Under the pieces are notes generated by a model. The model saw only the letters and a program-made list of their open reading frames with translations, searched no databases and was not told the origin of the DNA. The position numbers and the translations under genes were made by a program. From Reyranella sp. (GTDB lineage: Bacteria > Pseudomonadota > Alphaproteobacteria > Reyranellales > Reyranellaceae), in the NCBI RefSeq assembly GCF_004296935.1, contig NZ_SCVH01000021.1:62001-126000 (forward strand): a DNA stretch of 64,000 nucleotides, given 5' to 3'. Positions 17,491 through 26,971 of this stretch are shown one piece after another (position 1 is the stretch's first letter; each line of letters starts with the position of its first letter).

Positions 17491-17619
17491 AGCGGCAGCG
17501 CCTTTCGTCCGGCGATTTCTGCAGCGCAGCATGCAGGCCTGCCCTGCGTGCTTATCCCTGTCATTCGACCTCGTCCTGCCGAATGATTGACCTAACGACA
17601 ATAAGAACGACATGCCGGG

Positions 17620-19134
17620 ATGAACGCCATCGCTGAGAAGGGCGGCCTCTTCACGATCAGTGGACGGCAGTGGCTCATCCTGCTGATGGTCCAGCTCGCC
17701 AACATGCTGTTCGGCATGACCATTACGCTCGCCAACCTGGTGCTGCCGCAGATGCGCGGCAACCTATCGGCGACGCAGGAGGAGATTTCCTGGGTCATCA
17801 CCCTCAATCTGGTTGCGACCGCCGTTGCCACGCCGATGACGGGCTGGCTGTCGAGCCGGCTGGGCTGGCGCAACCTGATGTTCTTCACGGTGCTGGGCTT
17901 CACCGTCACCTCGCTGCTGTGCGGCATCGCCAACAGCCTGGAGACCCTGATCCTCGCCCGCGTGGCGCAGGGGGCGTTCGGCGCCCCTATCATGCCGCTT
18001 GGCCAGGCCATCCTGCTCGCGACCTTTCCCAAGCATCTGCAGCCGATGGCGCTGGTGATGTGGGGTGTCGGCGCGGTGTTCGGCCCCGTGCTCGGGCCCA
18101 TCCTGGGCAGCGTCGTCACGGAGGCCTACGACTGGCGCGCCGCCTTCTTCATGATCGTCCCGCCCGGGATTTGCGCGCTGGTCTGCATCTGGTTCGCGCT
18201 GCGCGATCACACGGCGCGGATGCCGGTGAAATTCGACTGGATCGGCTTCATCGCGCTCTCCATCGCGATGGCGGCCGCGCAGCTGATCCTGGACCGCGGC
18301 CACCGGCTCGACTGGTTCGAATCGACGGAGATGATGCTGTTCGCCTTCATCGGGGCGCTGGCCCTCTGGGTCTTCGTCGTGCATTGCCTGACGGTGCCGG
18401 AGCCGTTCCTCGATCCGCGCCTGCTGCTCGATCGCAATTTCACCATCGGCATCCTGCTCGCCTTCATCATGGGCATGCTGAACTTCGTCAGCATCGTGCT
18501 GTTCCCGACCCTGTTCCACGACCTGCGCGGCTATCCCGACAATGCCATCGCCATGCTGATCGCCGCGCGCGGCGTGGGCAACTGGACGGCCTTCCTGTTC
18601 ATTGCCCAGCTCACCCGCATCGCCCCGCGCTTCGCCATCGTCTGCGGCATGGCGCTCCAGGCCGGGGCGGGCTTCTGGATGGCCCAGTTCGACATCAACC
18701 TCACCGACGCCGACGTGTTCTGGGGCAACTTCCTGCTCGGACTCGGCCAGTCGATCGCCTTCACGCCGATGACGGTGATGGCCTTCTCGACCCTGCCCGC
18801 CCGCCAGGTCACCGAGGGGTCCGCTATCTTCACCCTGATGCGCAACTTCGGCTCCAGCCTGTTCATTTCCATCGCCGTGCTGACGGTCAGCCGCTCGACC
18901 GCGTCCAACTATTCGCGGATGACGGAATTCATCACGCCCTACAATAAGACCCTCGCGGACCTGCCGGCGCAGTGGAACCTTGAAAGCCCCATCAGCCTGC
19001 AGGCCCTGTCGAACGAGATCCTGAGGCAGGCCACGATGATCGGTTACCTGAATGCCTTCTACCTGATGGCCTTCGCAGCACTTGCGGCGACGCCGCTTGC
19101 CGCCTTCATGAGCCGGGTCCGGCGAGACCCGTGA
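17620..19134 (+). CDS. DHA2-type MFS multidrug efflux transporter (EmrB/QacA-like)
   Basis: A 504-residue permease with about fourteen membrane segments. The early segment VQLANMLFGMTITLANLVLP and the motif WVITLNLVATAVATPMTGWL are typical of EmrB/QacA proton-driven exporters. The motif A loop reads LSSRLGWRNL. No EmrA-type membrane fusion protein gene is adjacent, so it may work with one encoded elsewhere or alone. The substrate is unknown. It is followed 31 bp later by the amidohydrolase gene on the same strand. Confidence 0.9.
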   Translation: MNAIAEKGGLFTISGRQWLILLMVQLANMLFGMTITLANLVLPQMRGNLSATQEEISWVITLNLVATAVATPMTGWLSSRLGWRNLMFFTVLGFTVTSLLCGIANSLETLILARVAQGAFGAPIMPLGQAILLATFPKHLQPMALVMWGVGAVFGPVLGPILGSVVTEAYDWRAAFFMIVPPGICALVCIWFALRDHTARMPVKFDWIGFIALSIAMAAAQLILDRGHRLDWFESTEMMLFAFIGALALWVFVVHCLTVPEPFLDPRLLLDRNFTIGILLAFIMGMLNFVSIVLFPTLFHDLRGYPDNAIAMLIAARGVGNWTAFLFIAQLTRIAPRFAIVCGMALQAGAGFWMAQFDINLTDADVFWGNFLLGLGQSIAFTPMTVMAFSTLPARQVTEGSAIFTLMRNFGSSLFISIAVLTVSRSTASNYSRMTEFITPYNKTLADLPAQWNLESPISLQALSNEILRQATMIGYLNAFYLMAFAALAATPLAAFMSRVRRDP

Positions 19135-19165
19135 TAGAGTCCGTGGAAACGCGAGGGAGAGGACA

Positions 19166-20227
19166 ATGAAGCCGACGACACCCGTAGCCTCTGGGGCGAC
19201 GCCGATCAGTTCGCATCTGGTCGTGCGGAAGGACTGGCTCGCGCGGCGTCGCGAGGAGATCCTCGAGCCCGACTTGCCGATCGTCGACCCGCACCATCAC
19301 CTGATCGACCGGCCGGAGAGCGGGACCTACCTGTTGCCGGATCTGCTGGAGGATATCGCCAGCGGCCACAACGTCGTGGCCACCGTCTATCTCGAATGGC
19401 TTTCGATGTATCGCGCCGACGGGCCGGAGGAAATGCGGCCAGTCGGCGAGATCGAGTTCGCCAACGGCGTCGCGGCCATGTGCGCGAGCGGCGGCTACGG
19501 CCGCCCGCGCGTCTGCGCCGGCATCGTGGGGCATGCCGACCTCATGCTGGGCGCGCGCGTGGCCAAGGTGTTGGAGGCGATGATCGTGGCTGGCGGCGGC
19601 CGCTTCCGCGGCATCCGCTACATCGCGTCCAGCGATCCGGACCAGGCCCAATGGGGCGCCACGGCCGTGCGGCCGGAGGGCCTGCTGCTCGACAAGCGGC
19701 TGCGTGAAGGCTTTGCCCAACTGGCGCCGCTCGGTCTTAGTTTCGACGCTTGGGTCTATCATCCGCAGCTCGGCGATCTGGTCGACCTGGCGCGCGCCTT
19801 TCCGGGAACGCCGATCGTGCTCAACCATGTCGGCGGGCCGATCGGGCTCGGCCGCTACAAGGGCAAGCGCGACCAGGTCTTCGCCGACTGGAGCGCGCGC
19901 ATCGCCGAGCTGGCGGCATGCCCAAACGTTCAGGTGAAGCTGGGCGGCCTCGGCATGAAGATGTTCGGGTTCGACGTCCACGAAGGCGAGCTACCGCCCA
20001 GCTCGGAGCAGCTTGCAGCGGCCTGGCGGCCTTATATAGAGACCTGCATCCAGGCGTTCGGCTCCAAGCGTGCGATGTTCGAGAGCAATTTCCCGGTAGA
20101 CAAGGGCTCCTATGGTTACGGCGTGTTCTGGAACGCCTGCAAGCGGCTGGCGCAGGGGGCGAGTTCCGCCGAGAAGGCCGATCTGTTCCGCGGGACGGCG
20201 TCGCGGGTCTATCGCCTCGGTCTCTGA
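19166..20227 (+). CDS. Amidohydrolase family protein (TIM-barrel, amidohydrolase_2 type)
   Basis: A 353-residue metal-dependent hydrolase. The metal-binding signature DPHHHL is at residues 41-46, preceded by LPIV as in amidohydrolase_2 enzymes. A second conserved stretch, IVLNHVGGPIG, is near residue 215, and FESNFPVDKGS near 305 supplies the late barrel motif. Relatives include lactonases and decarboxylases of the 2-pyrone-4,6-dicarboxylate hydrolase type; the exact substrate is unknown. GAGAGG lies just upstream of the ATG. The amidotransferase-like gene follows. Confidence 0.9.
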   Translation: MKPTTPVASGATPISSHLVVRKDWLARRREEILEPDLPIVDPHHHLIDRPESGTYLLPDLLEDIASGHNVVATVYLEWLSMYRADGPEEMRPVGEIEFANGVAAMCASGGYGRPRVCAGIVGHADLMLGARVAKVLEAMIVAGGGRFRGIRYIASSDPDQAQWGATAVRPEGLLLDKRLREGFAQLAPLGLSFDAWVYHPQLGDLVDLARAFPGTPIVLNHVGGPIGLGRYKGKRDQVFADWSARIAELAACPNVQVKLGGLGMKMFGFDVHEGELPPSSEQLAAAWRPYIETCIQAFGSKRAMFESNFPVDKGSYGYGVFWNACKRLAQGASSAEKADLFRGTASRVYRLGL

Positions 20228-20228
20228 G

Positions 20229-20244
20229 CGAGCTTTTGCTCGTA
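20229..20244. other. Small hairpin between two genes
   Basis: GCGAGC-TTTT-GCTCGT can fold into a five to six base-pair stem with a TTTT loop. It sits directly after the amidohydrolase stop and before the next gene. It is too weak and lacks a T-run to count as an intrinsic terminator; it could modulate coupling of the two genes. Confidence 0.3.
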
Positions 20245-20274
20245 ATGCGCCCGGAGCAGTGCGATTATTCACAA

Positions 20275-21054
20275 ATGTCCAGCAAGACGAAGCCGGTGGT
20301 GGGCGTCATCGGCAACGCCCATGTCGTCAACGACCGGTACAATGTGCAGCTCGTGGGGCAGCGCAACATGCGGGCGATCGCCGAGGTGGCGGGGGCGCTG
20401 CCGCTGATGTTCGCCGGCACGCCGGACATCACCGATATCGACGCGCTGCTGGGTGCGGTCGACGGGATCCTGCTGACCGGCGGCCGGGCCAATGTCCATC
20501 CGACCCATTTCGGCGTCGAGCCGCATGCCCGGCACGAACCCTATGACCAGGATCGCGACGCGATGGCGTTGACGCTGATCGATGCCTGCGTGGCGCGCGG
20601 CGTTCCGCTTTTCGGCATCTGCCGGGGACTGCAGGAAATGAACGTCGCGTTCGGCGGCTCGCTGCATCCGGAGATCCGCGAATTGCCGGGACGGATGAAC
20701 CATCGGATGCCGCGGCTGGCGAATGGCGAAATCCATCCCGACCCCGAGGTCGTGTTCGCCGATCGCCACGAGGTGAAGCTGGTGGCGGGAGGATCGTTCG
20801 CGCGGATTCTCGGCTGCGAGACGATCCGGGTGAATTCGCTCCACGGCCAGGGAATTCTCCAACCCGGTGCCCGCATCGTCGTCGAGGGGGTGGCGGAAGA
20901 CGGCACCATCGAGGCGATCCGTGTCGCCGACGCGCCCGCCTTCGCTCTGGGTGTCCAGTGGCACGCCGAATACGATCCGCAGAGCAACCCGGTCAACCGG
21001 GCCCTGTTCAAGTCGTTTGGCGCCGCCTTGCGGGATCACCAGCGGGCCGCCTGA
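20275..21054 (+). CDS. Gamma-glutamyl-gamma-aminobutyrate hydrolase-like (class I glutamine amidotransferase)
   Basis: A 259-residue class I glutamine amidotransferase-fold hydrolase of the PuuD type. The nucleophile is Cys116 in FGICRGLQEMNVAFGG and the His230/Glu232 pair lies in GVQWHAEYDP. The family cleaves gamma-glutamyl amides such as gamma-glutamyl-GABA in putrescine breakdown. No other puu gene is nearby, so the natural substrate is uncertain. The start is the ATG at 20275 (MSSKTKP); an in-frame ATG at 20245 would add ten residues. Confidence 0.88.
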   Translation: MSSKTKPVVGVIGNAHVVNDRYNVQLVGQRNMRAIAEVAGALPLMFAGTPDITDIDALLGAVDGILLTGGRANVHPTHFGVEPHARHEPYDQDRDAMALTLIDACVARGVPLFGICRGLQEMNVAFGGSLHPEIRELPGRMNHRMPRLANGEIHPDPEVVFADRHEVKLVAGGSFARILGCETIRVNSLHGQGILQPGARIVVEGVAEDGTIEAIRVADAPAFALGVQWHAEYDPQSNPVNRALFKSFGAALRDHQRAA

Positions 21055-21134
21055 AAAAGCTGCGCGACGAACGCGCTCGCGACCTGTAGGAATTTGGGCA
21101 AGCAGCCTGAACGAAAGAAACCGAGGAAACGTCC

Positions 21135-22409
21135 ATGAGTACGTCCATGAACAAGAAGGCCGCGGCCATCCGCCCCGATCTCGATGCCGACCTCAACAAC
21201 CTCGCCATGTCGGCGACGTCGCAGCCGCTGTTCGACGCAGTGAAGGCGCACATCGCGGAGAACGTCGCGCCGATCGTCGAGGAGTTCTTCAAGCTCGGCG
21301 AGGGCCGCAAGGAGCGCTGGAGCTGGGCGTCGGGCCAGCTCGAACTGCTGGAGACGGCCAAGGACAAGGCCAAGAAGTCCGGTTTGTGGAACTTCTTCCT
21401 GCCCCACTCCGAGATCGGCCGCGGGCTCACCAACCTCGACTACGCCTATATCGCGGCCGAGCTCGGCAAGTATCCGCTGGCCTCTGAGTCGCTCAACTGC
21501 TCCGCGCCCGACACCGGCAACATGGAGGTGCTGGAGCGCGTCGGCACGCCCGAGCAGAAGGAGAAGTGGCTAAAGCCGCTGCTCAACGGCGAGATCCGTT
21601 CGGCCTATGCCATGACCGAGCCCGGCGTCGCCTCGTCCGACGCCAAGAATATCGCCACGCGCGCCGAACTCGTCGGCAACGAGTGGGTGATCAACGGCGA
21701 GAAGTACTACATCTCCGGCGCCGGCGACCCGCGCTGCAAGATCATGATCGTCATGGTTAAGACCAGCCCCGACGCCTCGCCGCAGTTCCAGCAGTCGCAG
21801 ATCCTGGTGCCGATGGGTACGCCCGGCCTCGAGATCGTGGGCCCGATGACCGTGTTCGGCCACGACCACGCGCCGCGCGGCCACATGCATTTGAAATTCA
21901 ACAACTGCCGCGTGCCGGCCGAAAACATCCTGCTGGGCGAAGGCCGCGGCTTCGAGATCAGCCAGGTCCGCCTCGGCCCCGGCCGCATTCATCACTGCAT
22001 GCGTTCGATCGGCGCCGCTGAGAAGGCGATCGAGCTGATGGTCAAGCGCGGCTCCACGCGCACCGCCTTCGGCAAGCCGATCATCCAGCTCGGCAAGAAC
22101 CTCGAGCTGGTGTCGCGCGCCAGGATCGAGATCGAGGCGATGCGCCTCATGGTCCTGAAGGCCGCGAAGGCGATGGATGTGCTCGGCAATCGCGAGGCCC
22201 GCGTGTGGGTCAGCATGGTCAAGGCGATGGTGCCGGAGAAGGTCTGCACCATCATCGACCAGGCGATCCAGATCCATGGCGCCACCGGCATCTCGCAGTG
22301 GTCACCCTTGTCGGAGATGTATGTCAACCAGCGGCACCTGCGCTTCGCCGATGGCCCGGACGAGGTGCATCACATGGTGGTGGGCCGCGCCGAGATGAGC
22401 CGGCACTAG
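21135..22409 (+). CDS. Acyl-CoA dehydrogenase family protein
   Basis: A 424-residue flavoprotein with the three-domain acyl-CoA dehydrogenase layout. An N-terminal helical domain is followed by the beta domain (YAMTEPGVASSDAKNI, ISGAGDPRCK) and a C-terminal helical domain with QIHGATGIS and FADGPDEVH. The size and the late GPDEVH motif resemble the ACAD10/11 group, in which that Glu is the proposed base. It would introduce an alpha-beta double bond in an acyl-CoA using FAD and pass electrons to ETF. GAGGA precedes the ATG. The MFS gene follows 18 bp later. Confidence 0.9.
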   Translation: MSTSMNKKAAAIRPDLDADLNNLAMSATSQPLFDAVKAHIAENVAPIVEEFFKLGEGRKERWSWASGQLELLETAKDKAKKSGLWNFFLPHSEIGRGLTNLDYAYIAAELGKYPLASESLNCSAPDTGNMEVLERVGTPEQKEKWLKPLLNGEIRSAYAMTEPGVASSDAKNIATRAELVGNEWVINGEKYYISGAGDPRCKIMIVMVKTSPDASPQFQQSQILVPMGTPGLEIVGPMTVFGHDHAPRGHMHLKFNNCRVPAENILLGEGRGFEISQVRLGPGRIHHCMRSIGAAEKAIELMVKRGSTRTAFGKPIIQLGKNLELVSRARIEIEAMRLMVLKAAKAMDVLGNREARVWVSMVKAMVPEKVCTIIDQAIQIHGATGISQWSPLSEMYVNQRHLRFADGPDEVHHMVVGRAEMSRH

Positions 22410-22427
22410 AGGGGAATCTCCCCACTG

Positions 22428-23699
22428 ATGTCGCCTGCGCTTCGGCGGCAGGGCCTGGCGATCGTCGCCACCCTGGCCACCGCCTACGTTGCCAGCCATT
22501 TCTTCAGAGCGTCCAACGTCACGATCGGGCTCGACCTGATGCGCGACCTGGACATCGGGCCGGAAGCACTGGGCGCGCTCACCGGCGCCTTCTTCTTCGG
22601 TTTTTCGGCGATGCAGATTCCCTGCGGCTTCTTCTTTGACCGTTACGGCCCGCGCCGCACGGTCTCCGGGATGCTGCTGCTGGCGGTGGCGGGGGCGGCG
22701 CTGTTCACCCTGGCGCCCAGCTGGCCGCTGCTGCTGACGGGGCGGGCGCTGATGGGCGCGGGCTTCGGCGTCATGCTGATCGGCACCATGGTGGTGATCT
22801 CGCGCTGGTTTCCGCCCGACCGGTTCTCCACCCTGTCGGGGATCGTGCTGTCGATCGGCTTGATGGGCAATCTGCTCGCGACCACGCCGCTCGCCTGGGG
22901 CACCGAGCAGATCGGCTGGCGGGGCGTGTTCGCCATCGTGGTCGTCTTCTCTGCGATCGCAGCCCTTGCCGTCTGGCTGATCGTGCGCGATGCGCCGCCC
23001 GGCCACCCGTTCCTGGAACGCAAGGCCGAATCGCCCGCCGAGATGCTGCGCGGCCTGGGCGAGGTGCTGCGCAATCCGGCGCTGCCCTACATTCTCACGC
23101 TCAATTTCTGCAACTACGCCTGCACCTTCACCGTGCAGGGATTGTGGGGCGGGCCGTTCCTGCGCGAAGTGCACGGCCTCAGCCGGATCGACTCCGGCAA
23201 CGTGCTGCTGGTTGCCGTGATCGCCTATCAGGTCGGCATGCTGGTGTTCGGTCCGCTCGATCGCCTGCTCGATACGCGCAAATGGATTGCCATCGGCGGA
23301 ACGTCGGCGATCGTCGCGATCCTGGGCACGCTCGCCCTCTGGGGACAGCCGCCGCTGTGGTTGGCGATCGGCGCGATCGTGGCCATTGGTTTCCTCAGTG
23401 CCTCCAGCACCATGGTCATGACGCACGGTCGCGGCATCTTCCCCGATCGCCTGATCGGCCGCGGCATGGCCACCATGAACACCAGCGTGATGCTGGGCGT
23501 CGGCTGCATGCAGACGCTGTCGGGGATCATCCTGGGGGCGTTCGCGCCCCTGGCCGATGGCGCGCGATCGGAGACGGCGTATCGCACCCTGTTCGGGTTC
23601 ATGTGTCTGGTGCTTCTGGCGGCGCTCAGCGTCTATGGCCGGGCGGCCGATATCAAGCCGAGCGACGAACTGCGCGACAGGCAGGCGGGACGCCGCTGA
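22428..23699 (+). CDS. MFS transporter
   Basis: A 423-residue permease with about twelve membrane segments. It shows GALTGAFFFGFSAMQIPCG in the second segment and DRYGPRRTVSG as the motif A loop, and its halves are joined by a cytoplasmic loop near residue 195. It resembles nitrate/hexuronate or ACS-type facilitators, but the substrate cannot be assigned. Its closeness to the acyl-CoA dehydrogenase gene suggests co-transcription. No strong ribosome binding site is seen, so translation may be coupled to the gene before. Confidence 0.88.
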   Translation: MSPALRRQGLAIVATLATAYVASHFFRASNVTIGLDLMRDLDIGPEALGALTGAFFFGFSAMQIPCGFFFDRYGPRRTVSGMLLLAVAGAALFTLAPSWPLLLTGRALMGAGFGVMLIGTMVVISRWFPPDRFSTLSGIVLSIGLMGNLLATTPLAWGTEQIGWRGVFAIVVVFSAIAALAVWLIVRDAPPGHPFLERKAESPAEMLRGLGEVLRNPALPYILTLNFCNYACTFTVQGLWGGPFLREVHGLSRIDSGNVLLVAVIAYQVGMLVFGPLDRLLDTRKWIAIGGTSAIVAILGTLALWGQPPLWLAIGAIVAIGFLSASSTMVMTHGRGIFPDRLIGRGMATMNTSVMLGVGCMQTLSGIILGAFAPLADGARSETAYRTLFGFMCLVLLAALSVYGRAADIKPSDELRDRQAGRR

Positions 23700-23801
23700 G
23701 AAGCGCGCCCATCGCGACGGGTCGATCTGCATACATGATCTCTATCGGCAAGGTAGGATGTCCTCACAGCAAAGGCCCCCAATCAAAAAAGGACTCTTAG
23801 G

Positions 23802-24677
23802 ATGAGCAGCCCAACCGACTACGTCCCGCCAAAAGTCTGGACCTGGAACAAGGCGAACGGGGGACGTTTCGCCAGCATCAACCGTCCGATCGCGGGCCCC
23901 ACGCACGACAAGGAACTGCCGGTGGGCCGCCATCCTTTCCAGCTTTATTCGCTGGGAACGCCGAACGGCCAGAAGGTCACCATCATGTTCGAGGAGCTGC
24001 TGGCGGCGGGCCACGCCGGCGCCGAGTACGATGCCTGGCTGATCCGCATCGGCGAGGGCGAGCAGTTCGGCTCGGGCTTCGTCGCGGTCAATCCCAACTC
24101 CAAGATCCCGGCGCTGGTGGACCGCAGCGGGCCGACACCGATCCGTGTGTTCGAGTCGGGCGCGATGCTGCTCCATCTCGCCGAGAAGTTCGGCGCGTTG
24201 CTGCCGAAAGAGGGTGCTGGTCGCGCAGAGTGTCTGTCGTGGCTGTTCTGGCAGATGGGCAGCGCGCCCTACCTGGGCGGCGGCTTCGGCCACTTCTACG
24301 CCTATGCGCCAGCCAAGATCGAATACGCCATCGACCGCTTCGCGATGGAAACCAAGCGCCAGCTCGACGTCCTCGACCGGCGGCTGGCGGAGAGCCAGTA
24401 TCTCGCCGGCCCCGACTACACCATCGCCGATATCGCGGTGTGGCCGTGGTACGGCGGCCTCGCCAAGGGCCTGCTGTACGGGTCGGGCGAATTCCTGTCG
24501 GTGCAGGACTACAAGAACGTCCAGCGCTGGGCCGACCTCATCGGCGCGCGCCCGGCCGTCAGGCGTGGGCGCATCGTCAACCGGATGCAGGGCGATCCCA
24601 AGAGCCAGCTGCGCGAACGCCACGACGCCAGCGATTTCGACCTGAGGACCGAGGACAAGCTCGCCGCCGCGAGTTGA
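23802..24677 (+). CDS. yghU: YghU-like glutathione S-transferase / disulfide-bond oxidoreductase
   Basis: A 291-residue protein with strong resemblance to Escherichia coli YghU (Nu-class GST). It has the long N-terminal extension (YVPPKVWTWNKANGG), TPNGQKVTIMFEELLA, the NPNSKIPAL loop and the FESGAMLLHLAEKFG motif. These dimeric enzymes bind two glutathiones and reduce disulfides or organic hydroperoxides, with little classical transferase activity. The gene stands alone between the MFS and monooxygenase genes. Assignment to YghU rather than the shorter YfcG is based on length and the N-terminal extension. Confidence 0.9.
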   Translation: MSSPTDYVPPKVWTWNKANGGRFASINRPIAGPTHDKELPVGRHPFQLYSLGTPNGQKVTIMFEELLAAGHAGAEYDAWLIRIGEGEQFGSGFVAVNPNSKIPALVDRSGPTPIRVFESGAMLLHLAEKFGALLPKEGAGRAECLSWLFWQMGSAPYLGGGFGHFYAYAPAKIEYAIDRFAMETKRQLDVLDRRLAESQYLAGPDYTIADIAVWPWYGGLAKGLLYGSGEFLSVQDYKNVQRWADLIGARPAVRRGRIVNRMQGDPKSQLRERHDASDFDLRTEDKLAAAS

Positions 24678-24807
24678 CCTAACTCAAGGCCGGGAGCGCG
24701 CTTTTCAGTCTCACTTGCCGGGCGAAATGGTCGCGGACGCTGGCTTGCTGGACGGCAAGAGCGGCGCGTAGTGTTGGCTGAAAGCCAAGACTTGAGGGAA
24801 CGGTTCC

Positions 24808-26565
24808 ATGGACGGTGTTCTGACCGACACGTCGGCGAAGGCGGCGGCCGAAAGCTGGCTCGGCGACTTCGCGGCGGCGCTCGCTTCCGGCGATACCGCG
24901 CGCATCGCAGCGCTCTTCGCACACGAATGCCACTGGCGGGACATCCTCGCCTTCACCTGGGACCTGCACACGATCTCCGGCGCCGACGCCATCGCCCAGC
25001 GCATGGTGCCTGCCGCCCCGCCCATGGCCCCGCGCGGGCTGAAACTTGCCGCGGGGCGCACACCGCCCCGGCCCGTCAAGCGCGCGGGAACCGACGCGAT
25101 CGAGGCGATCTTCACCTTCGAGACCAAGATCGGTCCCTGCAATGGCGTCGTGCGCCTGGTCTCCGAGGGCGGCAAGCCGCGCGCCTGGACGCTCCTGACC
25201 GCGCTCGACGAGATCCGCGGACATGAGGATCCGGCCAACGGCCGGCGCTGGCAGAACGTCGACTGGAAGCGCAATTTCGGCGGCGAGAACTGGGCCGACC
25301 GCCGCCGCCAGGCCATCGCCTACGAGGATCGCGATCCCGCCGTGCTGGTGGTGGGGGCGGCGCAGGCGGGGCTGATGATCGCCGCGCGGCTCAGCATGCT
25401 GGGTGTCGATACGCTGGCGATCGACCGCGAGAAGCGCATCGGCGATTCCTGGCGCCGCCGCTACCACGCACTCACCCTGCACAACGAGACGCGGGTGAAC
25501 CATTTCCCCTACATGCCGTTCCCGCGCTCCTGGCCGGTGTTCATTCCCAAGGACATGCTGGCGAACTGGTTCGAGCTCTATGCCGAGGCGATGGAGCTGA
25601 ACGTGTGGACCGCCACGGAGTTGACCGCTGCCACCTACGACGAGGCGGCAAAGCGCTGGACGGTAACCCTGAAGCGGGCCGACGGCAGCGAGCGGATCAT
25701 GCACCCGCGCCATGTCGTCTTCTGCAACGGCGTCAGCACGATCCCGAAGGTGCCGGATCTGCCGGGCCTTGGCGAGTTCAAGGGTGCGGTGCGCCATTCG
25801 GGCGAGGCCGGCAGCGGCACGGACTGGAAGGGCAAGCGTGCGTTGGTGCTGGGCACCGGGACGTCGGGCCATGACGTGGCGCAGGACCTGGTCGTCTCCG
25901 GCGCGGCCGAAGTCACGATCATCCAGAACCGGCCGACGCTCGTCGTCAGCCTGAAGGAGGCGCAGGCGCCCTACGCGCTCTACGACGAGGACATTTCCTT
26001 CGACGATTGCGACCTGCTCGCCGCCTCCTTCCCGTATCCCATCTATGCGCGCGCGCATCAGAGCATCACGAAGATGAATGCGGAGGCCGACAGGGACCTG
26101 CTGGAGGGTCTCAAGAAGCGCGGCTTCAAGCTGACGTCGGGTGCCGACGGCACGGGCTGGCAGATCATGTACGGCAACCGCGGCGGCGGTTACTACTTCG
26201 ACGCCGGCTGCTCGCAGATGATCGTCGACGGCCGCGTCGGCCTGATCCAGTTCGCCGACATCGAACGCTTCTCGGCCGATGGCGTGCGCCTGAAGGACGG
26301 CACCGTCCGGCAGGCCGACCTGATCGTGCTGGCGACCGGCTACGAGGGCCAGAAGGAAGCCGTCCGTCCGGTGTTGGGCGATGAGACCACGGAGCGCATC
26401 GGCCCGGTCTGGGGCTTCGATGCCGAAGGCGAGCTCGCCGGCATGTGGCGCCCGACCGGCCAGCCCGGCTTGTGGTTCCTGGCCGGTGGCCTGGCGCAAT
26501 GCCGCATCTTCTCCAAGGTGCTGGCGCTGCAGATCAAGGCCCGGGAGCTCGGCCTCCACTCATGA
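24808..26565 (+). CDS. FAD-dependent monooxygenase with N-terminal NTF2/SnoaL-like domain
   Basis: A 585-residue fusion. Residues 1-150 look like an NTF2/SnoaL-like alpha/beta cone (FAAALASGDTARIAALFA, CHWRD). Residues 175-585 are a class B flavin monooxygenase-type dehydrogenase. The FAD motif is VLVVGAAQAG near residue 180, where the third Gly keeps its place but the first repeat reads GAAQAG. An IGDSWRRRYHALTLH fingerprint follows, and the NADPH motif VLGTGTSGHD is near 347. It would hydroxylate or Baeyer-Villiger oxidise an organic substrate. The GTG of the DUF454 gene lies 10 bp downstream. Confidence 0.88.
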   Translation: MDGVLTDTSAKAAAESWLGDFAAALASGDTARIAALFAHECHWRDILAFTWDLHTISGADAIAQRMVPAAPPMAPRGLKLAAGRTPPRPVKRAGTDAIEAIFTFETKIGPCNGVVRLVSEGGKPRAWTLLTALDEIRGHEDPANGRRWQNVDWKRNFGGENWADRRRQAIAYEDRDPAVLVVGAAQAGLMIAARLSMLGVDTLAIDREKRIGDSWRRRYHALTLHNETRVNHFPYMPFPRSWPVFIPKDMLANWFELYAEAMELNVWTATELTAATYDEAAKRWTVTLKRADGSERIMHPRHVVFCNGVSTIPKVPDLPGLGEFKGAVRHSGEAGSGTDWKGKRALVLGTGTSGHDVAQDLVVSGAAEVTIIQNRPTLVVSLKEAQAPYALYDEDISFDDCDLLAASFPYPIYARAHQSITKMNAEADRDLLEGLKKRGFKLTSGADGTGWQIMYGNRGGGYYFDAGCSQMIVDGRVGLIQFADIERFSADGVRLKDGTVRQADLIVLATGYEGQKEAVRPVLGDETTERIGPVWGFDAEGELAGMWRPTGQPGLWFLAGGLAQCRIFSKVLALQIKARELGLHS

Positions 26566-26575
26566 GCGGAGACGC

Positions 26576-26971
26576 GTGATCGGTGCCTCGGTGATGGCCC
26601 CGCGCTTCCTCTGGCTGCTGCTTGGCCTTGGCGCCACCGGGTGCGGCATCGCGGGCGCGGTGCTGCCGCTGGTGCCGACGACGCCGTTCCTGCTGCTCGC
26701 CGCCTTCGCCTTCGCCAAATCCTCGCCACGCCTGCATGCCTGGCTGACGACGCATCCACAGTTCGGTCCGCTGATCGACAACTGGCAGCAGCACTGCGCC
26801 ATCGGCCGCGGCGCCAAGCGGGCGGCGCTCGTCGTGATGGGGCTGGCGCTGGCGCTGAGCTGGCTGCTCGCGGTGCCCGGGTGGGTCCTCGCCGTGCAGG
26901 CGGTCGTGCTCGCCGGCGTCGCGACCTTTATCCTGTCGCGGCCTGACGGGCCGGCGGGGCCACAGGCTTGA
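26576..26971 (+). CDS. DUF454 (YbaN-type) small membrane protein
   Basis: A protein of about 131 residues matching the YbaN/DUF454 family. It has a first membrane segment with PLVPTTPFLLLAAFAFA, the motif SSPRLHAWL-x4-FGPLIDNW, and two closing membrane segments. The function is unknown. The GTG at 26576 has GGAG a few bases upstream; an in-frame ATG at 26594 is an alternative start. The last 44 bp overlap the 3' end of the convergent antiporter gene, both frames coding. Confidence 0.8.
   Translation: MIGASVMAPRFLWLLLGLGATGCGIAGAVLPLVPTTPFLLLAAFAFAKSSPRLHAWLTTHPQFGPLIDNWQQHCAIGRGAKRAALVVMGLALALSWLLAVPGWVLAVQAVVLAGVATFILSRPDGPAGPQA

Noticed and set aside
20229..20244. Hairpin as an intrinsic terminator between the amidohydrolase and amidotransferase-like genes
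   Set aside because: The stem is only five to six pairs and no T-tract follows, so termination is unlikely.
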